Source: Clostridium_X cadaveris
GTDB lineage: Bacteria; Bacillota; Clostridia; Clostridiales; Clostridiaceae
Reading direction: 5' to 3' (one strand)
Length of the DNA stretch: 64,000 bases
NCBI RefSeq assembly: GCF_039521325.1
Contig: NZ_BAAACD010000045.1
Below the pieces are notes generated by a model. The model was not told the DNA's origin. It saw nothing but the letters and a program-made list of their open reading frames with translations, and searched no databases. Positions 17,737 to 27,900 of this stretch are shown one piece after another (position 1 is the stretch's first letter; the number at the start of each line of letters is the position of its first letter). The position numbers were made by a program, and so were the translations under genes.

Positions 17737-19599
17737 CTATTCTTCTATAATCTCCTCTTTATCAAAAGCTATTCCCTCTTCATCGCTAAATAGTTCTGGC
17801 TTTTTAGCCTTTACTATTTCACTAAATTCTTCACCTAGTAAAGTTTCCTTCTCTATAAGAGTTTCGGAGATTTCTAGTAAAAGTTCTCTATTATCACTTA
17901 AAAGCTGTATTGCCTTATCATGACATGTTTTTATTATACTAAGAGTTTCTTCATCTATTATAGATGCTGTTTCATTACTGCATTGCTGAACAGGTCTTCC
18001 GTCAAGATATCTGCTAGACATAGATTCTAAAGCCATCATGTCAAATCTATCGGTCATTCCGTAAATAGTAACCATATTTCTAGCACTTTGTGTTGCTCTT
18101 TCTATATCGTTAGAAGCACCAGTAGAAATTATATTAAACTCTACTTCTTCTGCTGCCCTTCCTCCAAGCATTACTGTTATCTGATCTAAAAGCTCATCTT
18201 TAGAAACAAGATATTTTTCTTCTGCTGGCAGTTGCATTGTATATCCTAAAGCTCCCATAGTTCTTGGAACAATAGTTATCTTATGGACAGGGTCAGCATT
18301 CTTTAACAAGGTAGCGATAAGTGCATGACCAACCTCGTGAAATGCCACTATCCTCTTTTCCTTTGGAGAAAGGATTCTATCCTTCTTCTCCTTACCTGCT
18401 ATTATAACTTCAACTGCCTCTTCTAAATCTTCTTGCATAACCATTTTTCTATCATTTGCAACAGCTCTAAGTGCAGCCTCATTAACTATATTTGCCAAGT
18501 CCGCTCCTACAGCACCTGGGGTTCCCTTTGCTATAGAATTCAAGTCTACATCATCTGATAGCTTTACATCCTTAGCATGTACTTTTAAAATTGCCTCTCT
18601 TCCTTTAAGGTCAGGTCTATCTACTATAACCCTTCTATCAAACCTTCCAGGTCTTAAAAGTGCCTTGTCCAACACTTCTGGCCTGTTAGTTGCTGCTAAA
18701 ATTACAACTCCTTTAGAAGAATCAAATCCATCCATTTCAGATAAAAGCTGATTTAGTGTCTGTTCTCTTTCGTCATTTCCTTGTATAGATCCCTCTCTGC
18801 TTTTACCTATAGCATCTATCTCATCTATGAACACAATACAAGGAGCTTTTTCTTCTGCCTGCTTAAATAAGTCCCTGACTCTGGCAGCTCCCATACCTAC
18901 AAACATTTCTACGAAATCAGAACCAGACATAGAGAAAAATGGTACCTTAGCTTCTCCCGCTACAGCCTTAGCCAAAAGAGTCTTTCCAGTACCAGGAGGT
19001 CCTACTAAAAGTGCTCCTTTAGGAAGCTGTGCTCCTATGTCTGCATACTTTTGAGGATTGTGAAGAAAATCAACTATCTCTACAAGAGATTCTTTTGCTT
19101 CTTCTTGTCCTGCTACATCTCTAAAGGTCTTTCCTGTTTCATTTTCAGCATAAAGTTTCCCAACATTCTTTCCGAAGGACATAACTCCTCCACCCATTTT
19201 CTTGTCTAATCTTCCAAAAAGCAATTTACCTAAAAACATAAATATGACAATAGGTCCTATCCAATAAAAGATTATATTAGTTATTGGGTCGTTGGTTTGA
19301 ACATTTCTTTTCATATCTACATTATTAGTCTTTAAAATCTTTATAAGGTCCGGATCATTTATATATCCTGTATATAAAGTCTTATTTGAATACTCATTGT
19401 TCTTCTGAGGTATTATGAGTATCCTATCTCTCTCCATGATTACACTTTCTACTTCATTGCTTTCAACCATATTTAAAAATTCATTATAGGTTATTTCTTT
19501 TGTCGTATACGATGTTATCAAATCATTAATAAATAAAACCATAAGTAAAGTTATTATCACATATGCTAGAGTAAATTTAGTTTTTTTATTTTTAAACAT
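17737..19599 (-). CDS. ftsH: ATP-dependent zinc metalloprotease FtsH
   Basis: Membrane-bound AAA+ protease for quality control of membrane and regulatory proteins. It has two TM helices (about 8-28 and 105-128) flanking a small external domain. AAA Walker A is GPPGTGKT at 200-207, then a pore loop MFVGMG, SRH and the zinc motif HEVGH (usually HEAGH; the A-to-V change leaves ligands intact). 620 aa. It is not beside tilS or hpt, the usual location of the main clostridial ftsH, so this may be a second copy; that is inference. AAGGCGGAGAC precedes the ATG. Confidence 0.93.
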   Translation of the reverse strand: MFKNKKTKFTLAYVIITLLMVLFINDLITSYTTKEITYNEFLNMVESNEVESVIMERDRILIIPQKNNEYSNKTLYTGYINDPDLIKILKTNNVDMKRNVQTNDPITNIIFYWIGPIVIFMFLGKLLFGRLDKKMGGGVMSFGKNVGKLYAENETGKTFRDVAGQEEAKESLVEIVDFLHNPQKYADIGAQLPKGALLVGPPGTGKTLLAKAVAGEAKVPFFSMSGSDFVEMFVGMGAARVRDLFKQAEEKAPCIVFIDEIDAIGKSREGSIQGNDEREQTLNQLLSEMDGFDSSKGVVILAATNRPEVLDKALLRPGRFDRRVIVDRPDLKGREAILKVHAKDVKLSDDVDLNSIAKGTPGAVGADLANIVNEAALRAVANDRKMVMQEDLEEAVEVIIAGKEKKDRILSPKEKRIVAFHEVGHALIATLLKNADPVHKITIVPRTMGALGYTMQLPAEEKYLVSKDELLDQITVMLGGRAAEEVEFNIISTGASNDIERATQSARNMVTIYGMTDRFDMMALESMSSRYLDGRPVQQCSNETASIIDEETLSIIKTCHDKAIQLLSDNRELLLEISETLIEKETLLGEEFSEIVKAKKPELFSDEEGIAFDKEEIIEE

Positions 19600-19675
19600 G
19601 TCTCCGCCTTATGGCATTTCACATCCTTTCGTATCCATATATCTGTCTTGTTTTAAGGATGACTTGCAAAACAAA

Positions 19676-21043
19676 CTATTTTGCAAGTTCATATATAGCT
19701 CTTCCATATATTTTTGCACTCATCATTAAATCATCTATGCTTATATATTCATTTGGTTGATGAGCCAAATCGCCTCTGCCTGGGAAAGCTGGTCCAAATG
19801 CCACTGTATTAGGCATAGACTTTGCATAAGTTCCTCCTCCAATAGCTAAAGGTTCTGAGTCAAATCCAGTTACCTCTGCATAAGCCTTTTGAAGTTTCTT
19901 AATAAGCTCATGATCTTTTGAGAAGTAAAGAGGTCCTACTTCATCTATATCTTTAATCTCAATTTCTGATTTCTTTAATGAATTTTCTATTCCATCTAGT
20001 ATCTCTGTTTTATTTTTAGTAACAGGGTATCTTATATCTATTCTGAAATCTAATGAAGTTTCAGTCATATTTATAACTCCTGCATTTAATGTTAACTTTC
20101 CTGAAGGCTCATCCCATAAGCCGGCTCCTATGTTTTCTCCATTAACATCTCTTCCAATCTTATGTGCAAGAGTATCTATTATAATTCCTGCTTTTCCATC
20201 TATATCTAGAGTATTTAATGCAAGTATAAGTTCCATTATAGCATTTTTTCCTTTTTCTGGAGTCGAACCATGAGCAGATACTCCATGAGATTTTAAAATC
20301 ATTCCCTCTTCACACTCTTCTATATCTATAGCAGCTCTATTTTGAATTATATAGCTATCTAATATAGCCCTATCTGCACCCTTGACTAATGCTTCACAAT
20401 ATCCTGGTACTATATTGGCTCTTTCTCCTCCCTTTATATAAGATATTATGACATTTCCACTTTGAGAAAAGTCACTATGCATTGTAAAGTTCAATATTCC
20501 CTTTTCAGCATAAATTATTGGAAACTCTGCATCTGGAGTAAACGCCATAATAGGTGCCTTTTCTTTTTTTAGATAATATTCTATCTCACCGCAGCCTGTT
20601 TCCTCATTAGTTCCAAAAATTATCCTTACCTTTTTGCTTAATGGAAGGTTTAAATCCTTTATAGCTTTTAATCCATAAAGTGCTGCAATTATAGGCCCCT
20701 TGTCATCTAGAGATCCTCTTCCCCATACCTTTCCGTCGCTTATTTCTCCTCCATATGGTTCATGATTCCAGCCACTACCTTCAGGTACGACATCTAAGTG
20801 TCCTAATACTCCTATATACTCGTCACCATCACCATACTCTGCATATCCTGCATAGCCATCTACATTTTTTGTTTTAAAGCCTAATTCCTCTGATATTTTT
20901 AAAGCTTCCATCAGTGCATCATTAACTTCTTTTCCAAATGGCATTCCTGGAAGCGCTTGCCCTTCTAAACTTCTGATTTTCAAAAGCCTTTGGGTTGAAG
21001 AAAGAAGTTCCTCTTGTAATTCATCTATTCTTTTATTTAACAT
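19676..21043 (-). CDS. pepV: Dipeptidase PepV (M20 family)
   Basis: Di-zinc M20 aminopeptidase/dipeptidase, 455 aa, probably cytoplasmic and used in peptide nitrogen recycling. Metal-site segments are visible in order: GHLDVVPEG, GSLDDKGPI, GTNEETGCGE, TPDAEFPI and late AHQPNEYIS. A lid domain fills the middle. GGGGGGATAATT precedes the ATG. It follows lepB by 11 bp and ends an operon DUF3006-lepB-pepV. A second, more divergent M20 enzyme occurs at 36076. Confidence 0.9.
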   Translation of the reverse strand: MLNKRIDELQEELLSSTQRLLKIRSLEGQALPGMPFGKEVNDALMEALKISEELGFKTKNVDGYAGYAEYGDGDEYIGVLGHLDVVPEGSGWNHEPYGGEISDGKVWGRGSLDDKGPIIAALYGLKAIKDLNLPLSKKVRIIFGTNEETGCGEIEYYLKKEKAPIMAFTPDAEFPIIYAEKGILNFTMHSDFSQSGNVIISYIKGGERANIVPGYCEALVKGADRAILDSYIIQNRAAIDIEECEEGMILKSHGVSAHGSTPEKGKNAIMELILALNTLDIDGKAGIIIDTLAHKIGRDVNGENIGAGLWDEPSGKLTLNAGVINMTETSLDFRIDIRYPVTKNKTEILDGIENSLKKSEIEIKDIDEVGPLYFSKDHELIKKLQKAYAEVTGFDSEPLAIGGGTYAKSMPNTVAFGPAFPGRGDLAHQPNEYISIDDLMMSAKIYGRAIYELAK

Positions 21044-21054
21044 AATTATCCCCC

Positions 21055-21606
21055 CTAATCAAAAAATTTCATTCTATTAAATGGATACACTCTAACTCTT
21101 GCTTTAGCAATTATATTACTTTTATCTATATATGGGTCTTTCCAGAATCTGCTGTCATAAGAATTGTTTCGATTATCTCCTAAAAACAAATATTTCCCAT
21201 CAGGCACTTGAAAATATCCAGGTTGCGTATTTCCTTGAACTTTGTATGGTTCATCTAATTCTTCATTATTCACATAAACTTCTCCGTTAGGTTTAACAAC
21301 CACTTCATCTCCTGGAAGTCCTATCACTCTCTTTATTAGAGTTTCATCCTTACCATCTTGGTCAAACTTGAAAACTATCATATCCCCTCTTTTTATCTTA
21401 TCATGATTGTAAATCATCGTAGCAAAAAGCTGGTCTCCCTTTTCAAGAGTAGGATACATGGATTCGCTAGGTATTAATACTTTAAACAACACATACTTAG
21501 TAACTAGATTAGCTACGAGTACAGCTATTAAAATTGGTATTATCCAATCTTTAAAAAATGTCATAAATTCATTACTATTTCTCTTTACTCTACTACTCCT
21601 CATCAC
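21055..21606 (-). CDS. lepB: Signal peptidase I
   Basis: Membrane serine protease that removes signal peptides from secreted proteins. One N-terminal TM (about 20-42) is followed by motif IPSESMYPT with the catalytic Ser49 and motif LIKRVIGLPGD with the catalytic Lys92. The GDNRNNSYDSR signature is present. 183 aa, typical for the Gram-positive type. Its start overlaps the end of the DUF3006 gene (GTG at 21606, or ATG at 21603 with GGAG upstream), so translation is coupled. This operon would serve secretion of the many exported proteins here, though that link is only contextual. Confidence 0.93.
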   Translation of the reverse strand: MMRSSRVKRNSNEFMTFFKDWIIPILIAVLVANLVTKYVLFKVLIPSESMYPTLEKGDQLFATMIYNHDKIKRGDMIVFKFDQDGKDETLIKRVIGLPGDEVVVKPNGEVYVNNEELDEPYKVQGNTQPGYFQVPDGKYLFLGDNRNNSYDSRFWKDPYIDKSNIIAKARVRVYPFNRMKFFD

Positions 21607-21823
21607 TCCACATACCTTTCATAAAATCCTGCACTTCCTTTTCCCTCTCTTTTGTCTTTTCCTCATCAACTCTGAAATATCCTTTGCAAGTTTCTAAAAG
21701 AATTACACCATCTCGTATATCGCCTTTTATCTTCTCTAAAGATATATTTTCCATGGTTCCGTCTTCTTCTTCACATACAGCAAAACTGCCCTCTATCCTG
21801 TCTACTATATAAGATCTTCTCAT
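21593..21823 (-). CDS. DUF3006 small protein
   Basis: A 76-residue protein beginning MRRSYIVDRIEGSFAVCEEE, matching the DUF3006 pattern (VVDRIEG...A.xExEDG...). The fold is probably a small beta-rich domain and the function is unknown. An AAAGGAGTATTAGAC site precedes the ATG. It overlaps lepB by 14 bp and is first in the DUF3006-lepB-pepV operon. In related bacteria DUF3006 genes often sit by export or competence genes, so a role near the membrane is possible but unproven. Confidence 0.78.
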   Translation of the reverse strand: MRRSYIVDRIEGSFAVCEEEDGTMENISLEKIKGDIRDGVILLETCKGYFRVDEEKTKEREKEVQDFMKGMWSDEE

Positions 21824-22179
21824 ATGTCTAATACTCCTTTAATATAAAATTATGTATTACTAATTTTTCTAACTTAAAGGTAAAATTTAATTATTGTATT
21901 ATCTAATAATTATATCACAAAAACAATACACTAGTCATATATGATTTGTTCAAGTTTTTGTAAATTAATGTGTAAATATTACGAAAATTTCATTACATAT
22001 TTTTCTTATATTTGATATAATAAAGATATGATGTAATATTTATGTTAATTTACATATCTTTAATTTCAATATTATTTTAATTATACTTTGATATAATGTT
22101 AGATTTTCTCACACATTACTATATTTATTCTTTACTTATTATTTTATTTATTAATTATTTTTAAAGGAAGGAGATTATA
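21824..22179. other. Divergent intergenic region without a gene
   Basis: About 350 bp of very AT-rich DNA between the divergent DUF3006 operon and the helix-turn-helix/TPR gene. It contains a TATAAT at 22092-22097 that could serve the + gene. I see no ORF with a ribosome binding site, no riboswitch and no strong hairpin. Confidence 0.5.
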
Positions 22180-23493
22180 ATGGAAGGTCAAGAAATATTA
22201 TCACCTGGGAAAAAGATTCGTAAAATTCGTAAATCATTTAAAATTAATCAGGAAGACATAACTGGAGGCGAGATAACTAGAAATCTAATTAGTATAATTG
22301 AAAATGACAAAGCTAATTTGACATATAAAGTCGCTATAATTTTATCTGAAAATATAAATAGAGTATGCAAAGAAAAGGGAATAGATTTTAGTGTTACTTC
22401 AGAATATTTACTTGAAGATGTAGAAAGTCAAGCAAAAAAAATTGCTGATAAGTACATACTAGATTTAAAAAATGACTTTCTATCTTTATCAAAACTAAAC
22501 AAGATATCTATAGATATAGAAAAATTTCTAATGAGCTACCCTATATATGATAAAAAAGCTGAAATTTATTGTCTTATAGGAGATCTGTATTTTAAGTTTA
22601 ATGATTTTTATAAAGCTAATAATTTCTATCTAAAAGCCTATGAAAACATTCTTCAAGAAAACAATTTGAGAGAACTTATAAATGTTCTTTATAAGTTAAG
22701 CGTAAGTTCCTTCTCTAATCATAACTATGAAGATGTTTTAACTTATAGCAGCTTAGCTTTAGTAAATATAGACATTTTAAATGATGATATACTCTATCAA
22801 TTCTACATCAACAGTATAAAATCTTGTATTTATTTAGATAATCTAGATGATGCATTAAATAAAATTTCTTTTATAGATGATAAGCTATCTCCTTATTTTG
22901 CAAAAAATCCAGAAAAAAAGATTTTACTTCTTAAATTGAAAGCTCAATGTTTAAAGAAAAAGAGATTTTTTAATGACACTTTGAGGATTGAGAAAAAAAT
23001 TCTTGCTTCTCTTCGTAAAGACTGCATAGAGGACAAACTATTAGCTATAAGTTCCATGCTTGAAATATATGTCTTTACTAAAGATTCTAAGAATGTACTA
23101 AATTCTTTAAAATTAAATGAATCAATTCTAAAAGAATACTGCACTATGGATACAACTATAAGGTCAGCTAGAATATTCAGCTCTTTTGCTGAATTCTATT
23201 GGTTCATAGATGATGTTGAGTCTGCAATAAAGTTATTTGATCTAGCTATAAGTGCTTGCAGAAACAATGTTGATAACGATGAAATAATATCAATACTATC
23301 TAAATATCTTGATTTTCTAATAAATAATAATTGCTATGATAAAATAGATTTTTTAAAAACAGAAGTCCTTACTTTAATATCTATAAAGAAACTTACTAAA
23401 GTAAATGAGCTTATTTTCAAGTTTTTAAATTACTATATTAAGACTAAAGATAGCGATTCATTAAGTAGCCTTTTAAGCTTTCTTACAGAATAA
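22180..23493 (+). CDS. Helix-turn-helix/TPR transcriptional regulator
   Basis: A 437 aa cytoplasmic protein. The N-terminal XRE-type helix-turn-helix (about 8-60, with GKKIRKIRKSFKINQEDIT and NLISIIENDKANLT) is followed by an all-helical tandem repeat region of TPR type from about 115 to the end. This layout is that of the Rgg/PlcR/NprR-like peptide-responsive regulators, but I cannot tell whether it binds a peptide. No small secreted peptide gene is evident next to it. AAAGGAAGGAG precedes the ATG. The next gene on the same strand is an LTA synthase, after a terminator, so that gene is a possible target. Confidence 0.8.
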   Translation: MEGQEILSPGKKIRKIRKSFKINQEDITGGEITRNLISIIENDKANLTYKVAIILSENINRVCKEKGIDFSVTSEYLLEDVESQAKKIADKYILDLKNDFLSLSKLNKISIDIEKFLMSYPIYDKKAEIYCLIGDLYFKFNDFYKANNFYLKAYENILQENNLRELINVLYKLSVSSFSNHNYEDVLTYSSLALVNIDILNDDILYQFYINSIKSCIYLDNLDDALNKISFIDDKLSPYFAKNPEKKILLLKLKAQCLKKKRFFNDTLRIEKKILASLRKDCIEDKLLAISSMLEIYVFTKDSKNVLNSLKLNESILKEYCTMDTTIRSARIFSSFAEFYWFIDDVESAIKLFDLAISACRNNVDNDEIISILSKYLDFLINNNCYDKIDFLKTEVLTLISIKKLTKVNELIFKFLNYYIKTKDSDSLSSLLSFLTE

Positions 23494-23509
23494 TTTTAAT
23501 ACTTGTTTT

Positions 23510-23556
23510 AAAAGGACCGTTGCAAAATGAAATAATCATTTTGTAACAGGCCCTTT
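23510..23556 (+). terminator. Terminator after the HTH/TPR gene
   Basis: A long stem AAAAGGaCCg.../...GGCCCTTTT containing TGCAAAATGA/TCATTTTGTA, followed by TTTTTATTT. It shares its inner arms with the terminators at 2736 and 32717. Confidence 0.82.
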
Positions 23557-23687
23557 TTATTTAAAAAAACATTTTAAATACTTAAGTTTACCTTAAGTAC
23601 CCCACAAAATTCATAACCTACTAGTTTATATGTAGTATACTAAATGTACTTTATAATATACACTTTATAATATGGAGGATACTACCA

Positions 23688-25550
23688 ATGAAAAATTCAA
23701 CTTTTAATAATACTGTATCTGAAAATAATTTTTCATTAAAATATGCGTTTAAATCTTTAAAGGAAAATAAACTTTTAAGATACAGTCTTTTAGCTATATC
23801 ATTAAAAACACTTTTATTTCTATTTCTTATATCTAGTGATACTGCCACCACTGTCAACTTTAAAACTATATTTTTTAGTGCTCCGCCAATTTTGGCATAC
23901 TTAAGTTTTTTTATGTTAACACTAGCCCCTGCATTTTTATTCACAGGTAAAGTTCACAAGTGGAGTTTTTCTATTATAAACCTTCTTATCACTATACTTT
24001 ATATAGGTGATATATGGTACTTTAGAAGCAATCGTTCATTTTTAAATTACCATATGCTTCAATACTCTTCTAATCTAGACAACTTAGGCTCAAGTATAAT
24101 AGCCATGTTTAGATGGGTTGATTTGTTATTTCTTTTAGACTTGATAGTTATAATAATCTTAACATTAAAAAGTAATCTAAAAATAAAGTCATATAAAACT
24201 CAATTTATATGCTTTTTGATAATGGTTCTTATTCCCAGCTCTTATCTTTTTTATGCTCATATAAAAGTAGATAAGTTAGGTAAAGCATACCCTAATCAAT
24301 ATTTGTTTAGAGTTACTTGGGCACAAAATCAAACTATGTCATGCCTTACTCCAATTGGCTATCATATCTTTGATTATTTTGAGTTTAAAAAACAAAGCAA
24401 ACAATATGTTTTTAACAATGAAGAATTGGATTATGTAAATACTTGGTTTTCTAATAAAAAAGAAAATCTCCCTGACAATGAGTATAAAAATATGTTTAAA
24501 GGCAAAAATCTTATAATACTTCAAGTAGAGTCTCTTGAAAACTTTGTTATTGGTCAAAGTATAAATGGCAAAGAAATAACTCCTACGTTAAATAAACTTT
24601 TAGAAAACAGCCTTTATTTTAATAATTTTCATGAGCAAACTCATAATGGTACGACATCTGATGCTGAACTTTTAGCTAATACTTCACTCTTCCCAGTAAG
24701 GTCTGGAAGTACATTTTTCAGATTCCCAAATAACACGTATAAAAGTTCTCTTCCTGTACTTATGAAGGATATGGGATACAATACCCTAGCAGCTCACCCT
24801 GATAAGGGGTCCTATTGGAATTGGATGTCTGCTTTAAAATCAATAGGGTTTGAAAAATGTTTAGATTCAGCAAACTTTGAAATGGACGAAATTGTAGGAT
24901 TGGGCTTAAGTGATGGAAGCTACTTAAAACAGCTTTCAACTTACATAAAAAATCAGCCTCAGCCTTTTTATAATTTTTCTATAACATTAACAAATCATAC
25001 TCCATTTAATATGCCTAAAGAACTTGTTGATATAGATACCTCAGGTCCACTAAAAGACACTAAAATTGGTAAATCAATAGAGGCCGTTCACTATACAGAC
25101 AAGCAGATAGGAATGTTTTTAAAGGAATTAGATACTTCAGGAATATTAGATAATACTGTAGTAGTAATATATGGAGATCATGAAGGTGTACACAAATTCT
25201 TTGCAGATGAAATTGCTACAATAAATGATGATGAAACTTGGTATAAAAATAATGATTTAAAAGTACCTTTAATAATATACTCTAAAGGAATGGAAGGTAA
25301 AACTATAGACACTATTGGTGGACAAGTTGATACTCTTCCAACTTTAAGTTATCTTTTTGGAGTAGATAGTTCTAAATATGATAATAGCACCTTAGGAAGA
25401 AACTTATTAAATACTAATAAAAACTTTGCAGTTCTTTCTACTAGAAAAATAATAAGTACAGGTCTTAGTGAGGAAGAGCAGCAATATATGATAGACTCAT
25501 TAGATTTGAGCGATAAACTAATTAGAGCTAACTATTTCAGGAAGGAGTAG
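23688..25550 (+). CDS. Lipoteichoic acid synthase family sulfatase (paralog 2)
   Basis: A second LtaS-type glycerol-phosphate transferase, 620 aa. Five TM helices lie in about 30-215, then an external sulfatase domain with catalytic Thr in HNGTTSDAELL and metal segment YGDHEGVHKF. It resembles the copy at 13560 along its length (for example ILQVESLENFV versus FLQVESLESFV), so the two are paralogs. A TATGGAGGATACTACC site precedes the ATG. The region upstream has a 12 bp tandem duplication ACTTTATAATAT around a candidate -10 box. It is followed by a small membrane protein 6 bp downstream, forming a two-gene unit. Confidence 0.88.
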   Translation: MKNSTFNNTVSENNFSLKYAFKSLKENKLLRYSLLAISLKTLLFLFLISSDTATTVNFKTIFFSAPPILAYLSFFMLTLAPAFLFTGKVHKWSFSIINLLITILYIGDIWYFRSNRSFLNYHMLQYSSNLDNLGSSIIAMFRWVDLLFLLDLIVIIILTLKSNLKIKSYKTQFICFLIMVLIPSSYLFYAHIKVDKLGKAYPNQYLFRVTWAQNQTMSCLTPIGYHIFDYFEFKKQSKQYVFNNEELDYVNTWFSNKKENLPDNEYKNMFKGKNLIILQVESLENFVIGQSINGKEITPTLNKLLENSLYFNNFHEQTHNGTTSDAELLANTSLFPVRSGSTFFRFPNNTYKSSLPVLMKDMGYNTLAAHPDKGSYWNWMSALKSIGFEKCLDSANFEMDEIVGLGLSDGSYLKQLSTYIKNQPQPFYNFSITLTNHTPFNMPKELVDIDTSGPLKDTKIGKSIEAVHYTDKQIGMFLKELDTSGILDNTVVVIYGDHEGVHKFFADEIATINDDETWYKNNDLKVPLIIYSKGMEGKTIDTIGGQVDTLPTLSYLFGVDSSKYDNSTLGRNLLNTNKNFAVLSTRKIISTGLSEEEQQYMIDSLDLSDKLIRANYFRKE

Positions 25551-25555
25551 ATATC

Positions 25556-25816
25556 ATGAATAAAGCACCAAAATGGGTAATAGTATTTATAGTCATAGGA
25601 CTAATGATGCCTATTTTTTCTATAGAAAGCATCATTCCATGGATACTATTTATTCTTCTAAGTTTAAAATGTATTAATATATCCAAGTCTTCTGAAAATA
25701 CAAAAACCAAGGTAATAAAATGTTCCATATACACATTAACTTCAGTTCTTTTAACTGTAGGATTCAATGTACTTCTTACTCTTGGCATGCCATTTATAAT
25801 AAGTATGGTAGTGTAA
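25556..25816 (+). CDS. Small membrane protein of unknown function (86 aa)
   Basis: I do not recognise a family. It has two or three hydrophobic segments: residues about 7-25, 26-40 and 62-86. A charged middle (SKSSENTKTKVIKC) is probably cytoplasmic. The ATG has AAGGAAGGAG upstream and lies 6 bp after the LTA synthase stop, so the two are co-transcribed. A role as an accessory to the synthase is inference only. Confidence 0.7.
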   Translation: MNKAPKWVIVFIVIGLMMPIFSIESIIPWILFILLSLKCINISKSSENTKTKVIKCSIYTLTSVLLTVGFNVLLTLGMPFIISMVV

Positions 25817-25824
25817 AATTTATA

Positions 25825-25872
25825 AAGGGCACACATTATTGAATTTTATGTAATACAATAATGTGTGCCCTT
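25825..25872. terminator. Bidirectional terminator
   Basis: A long stem AAGGGCACACATTATTG/CAATAATGTGTGCCCTT with T-rich flanks both ways, between converging genes. Confidence 0.88.
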
Positions 25873-25894
25873 ATGTTCATCTAGTATTATACTA

Positions 25895-26272
25895 TTATGC
25901 TAAAGCTATAACCTCTATTTCTACCTTAGCATCTTTTGGAAGTCTTGCTACCTGTACAGCACTTCTTGCTGGATATGGTTCTGTAAAAAATGAAGAATAT
26001 ATTTCATTCATTTTAGCAAAGTCATTCATGTCACTTAAAAATACAGTAGTTTTTATAACTTTGTCCATGCTGCTTCCTGATTGTTCAAGAATTGCTTTAA
26101 CATTTTCTAATGATTGTTTTGTTTGCTCTTCTATTGTCTCTGGCATTGCTCCAGTCTCAACGTTTATTGGAAGCTGACCAGAAGTATATACAAGCTCTCC
26201 TATTGTTATTCCTTGAGAATATGGTCCTATTGCACCTGGTGCCTTTGTTGTTGCTATAGCTGATTTATTCAT
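25895..26272 (-). CDS. ridA: RidA family enamine/imine deaminase
   Basis: A 125 aa cytoplasmic trimeric protein of the YjgF/YER057c/UK114 family that hydrolyses reactive 2-aminoacrylate-type enamines made by PLP enzymes. Family segments are present: GPYSQGI, YTSGQLPINVETG, KTTVFLSDMNDF and the arginine-bearing PARSAVQVARLP. GGAGGTATTATT precedes the ATG. It is a single-gene unit facing the LTA unit. Confidence 0.95.
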   Translation of the reverse strand: MNKSAIATTKAPGAIGPYSQGITIGELVYTSGQLPINVETGAMPETIEEQTKQSLENVKAILEQSGSSMDKVIKTTVFLSDMNDFAKMNEIYSSFFTEPYPARSAVQVARLPKDAKVEIEVIALA

Positions 26273-26391
26273 AATAATACCTCCAAATCATTTTTTTAAT
26301 CAAGTTAATTTTATAATATATTCAAATATTTTTCAATGATTGGAATCATTTCATATTGATTTAAATCTCTAATTGAAGCTGAGAATTCAGC

Positions 26392-27825
26392 TTATAAAAG
26401 CGGTGATACAAGCCTTACTACAGATTCTACAAGTCTATCAAGAATACTTCTTTTTGAAAACTCATTAATCTCTACTTGATTAGAAGCTTTCATATCTTCT
26501 TCAAATTGATTTTCCATAATTTCAGCAATCTCTTTATTGTATATGAAACAGTTGACTTCAAAATTTAATTTAAAGCTTCTTATATCCATATTCGCTGTTC
26601 CAACGCTACTTACAGCTCCATCAGCTACAATAGTTTTTGCATGTATAAATCCCTTTTGGTAGTAATAAACTTTAACTCCTGCTTCTAAAAGCTCTCCAAT
26701 GTATGAATTAGCAGCCCAAAACATGGTCTTATGATCAGGTTTTCCCGGAATCATCAGTCTTACATCTACCCCTGATAATGCACTTATCTTTAAACTGTTA
26801 AGCATTGTCTCGTCAGGCACAAAATATGGAGTTTGTATATATACATTTTTTCTTGCATTATTAATAATTTTTAAATATCCGTTTCTTATATGCTGCTCAT
26901 CGTTATCAGGGCCACAGGATACTACTTGCATTCCAGTTATCTCTTTTATATTATCTACTTTAGGGAAATACTTGGAATAATCATTAATTTTTTCTCTAGA
27001 AGCATATATCCAGTCTAAAAGGAATCTTTCTTCTATATCTTCTACTCCTTCCCCTTCTATTTTAAGATGGGTATCTCTCCAATATCCTATCTTTTTATCC
27101 TTGCCTACATGTTCTTTTCCAATATTGAAGCCCCCTGTAAATGCAACTTCGCCATCTATAACTACTATCTTTCTATGATTTCTATAATTTATTCTAAAGC
27201 TTAAATATGGTATTATGCTTGGAAAAAATGCTGCACATTTTCCGCCATTTTCTTTAAGCTCTTTAAAATATTTTTTTCTATTAAGTTTATTAGATCCCAT
27301 AGCATCATATAGTAGCTTAACTTCTACTCCTTCTTTTGCTTTCTCACTTAAAATTTTTATAAATTCTAGTCCAACTTCATCTTTTTGAATTATATAATAC
27401 TCAACATGTATATACTTTTTAGCATTTTTTATAGATTCAAAAAGCTCGTCATATTTTTCTTTTCCATCAAATATAACTTTAATTCTATTATGCTGGCTGT
27501 ATATTGCTTTTGATTGAGCAGTATTCATTGTTATAAGGTCTTGATTTTTATTTGAATCAACATCATATACATATGTAGTTCTTATTTCATTTAAGTATTC
27601 TTTTCTTGTATTATCATCTATAATTTTATTTTTGAACATCTTATGCTTGCTCATACCATGTCCTATAAATAAATAGATAACAAATCCAACTATCGGTAGA
27701 AAGGTAAGAACCATAATCCAGGCCCATGTTAATGTAGGGTTTTTTCTTTCAAAAAATATAAGGGCTATTATTGCTAAAATATTTAATCCATAAATTATAG
27801 TAAGAATGTTTGTAAGTAATTCCAT
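26392..27825 (-). CDS. cls: Cardiolipin synthase
   Basis: Membrane phospholipase-D-type enzyme that joins two phosphatidylglycerol molecules into cardiolipin, 477 aa. Two N-terminal TM helices (about 5-25 and 35-55) precede two HKD domains, with motifs NHRKIVVIDG (near 215) and IHAKTIVADG (near 395). AGGAGGAGCTGT precedes the ATG. It is a single-gene unit ended by a weak hairpin at its stop codon. Confidence 0.93.
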   Translation of the reverse strand: MELLTNILTIIYGLNILAIIALIFFERKNPTLTWAWIMVLTFLPIVGFVIYLFIGHGMSKHKMFKNKIIDDNTRKEYLNEIRTTYVYDVDSNKNQDLITMNTAQSKAIYSQHNRIKVIFDGKEKYDELFESIKNAKKYIHVEYYIIQKDEVGLEFIKILSEKAKEGVEVKLLYDAMGSNKLNRKKYFKELKENGGKCAAFFPSIIPYLSFRINYRNHRKIVVIDGEVAFTGGFNIGKEHVGKDKKIGYWRDTHLKIEGEGVEDIEERFLLDWIYASREKINDYSKYFPKVDNIKEITGMQVVSCGPDNDEQHIRNGYLKIINNARKNVYIQTPYFVPDETMLNSLKISALSGVDVRLMIPGKPDHKTMFWAANSYIGELLEAGVKVYYYQKGFIHAKTIVADGAVSSVGTANMDIRSFKLNFEVNCFIYNKEIAEIMENQFEEDMKASNQVEINEFSKRSILDRLVESVVRLVSPLL

Positions 27826-27900
27826 ACAGCTCCTCCTAAATTTTTGTATCTATCTCTTAATTATATAATAATAGCACACTTTTTTAATATATCATATATT

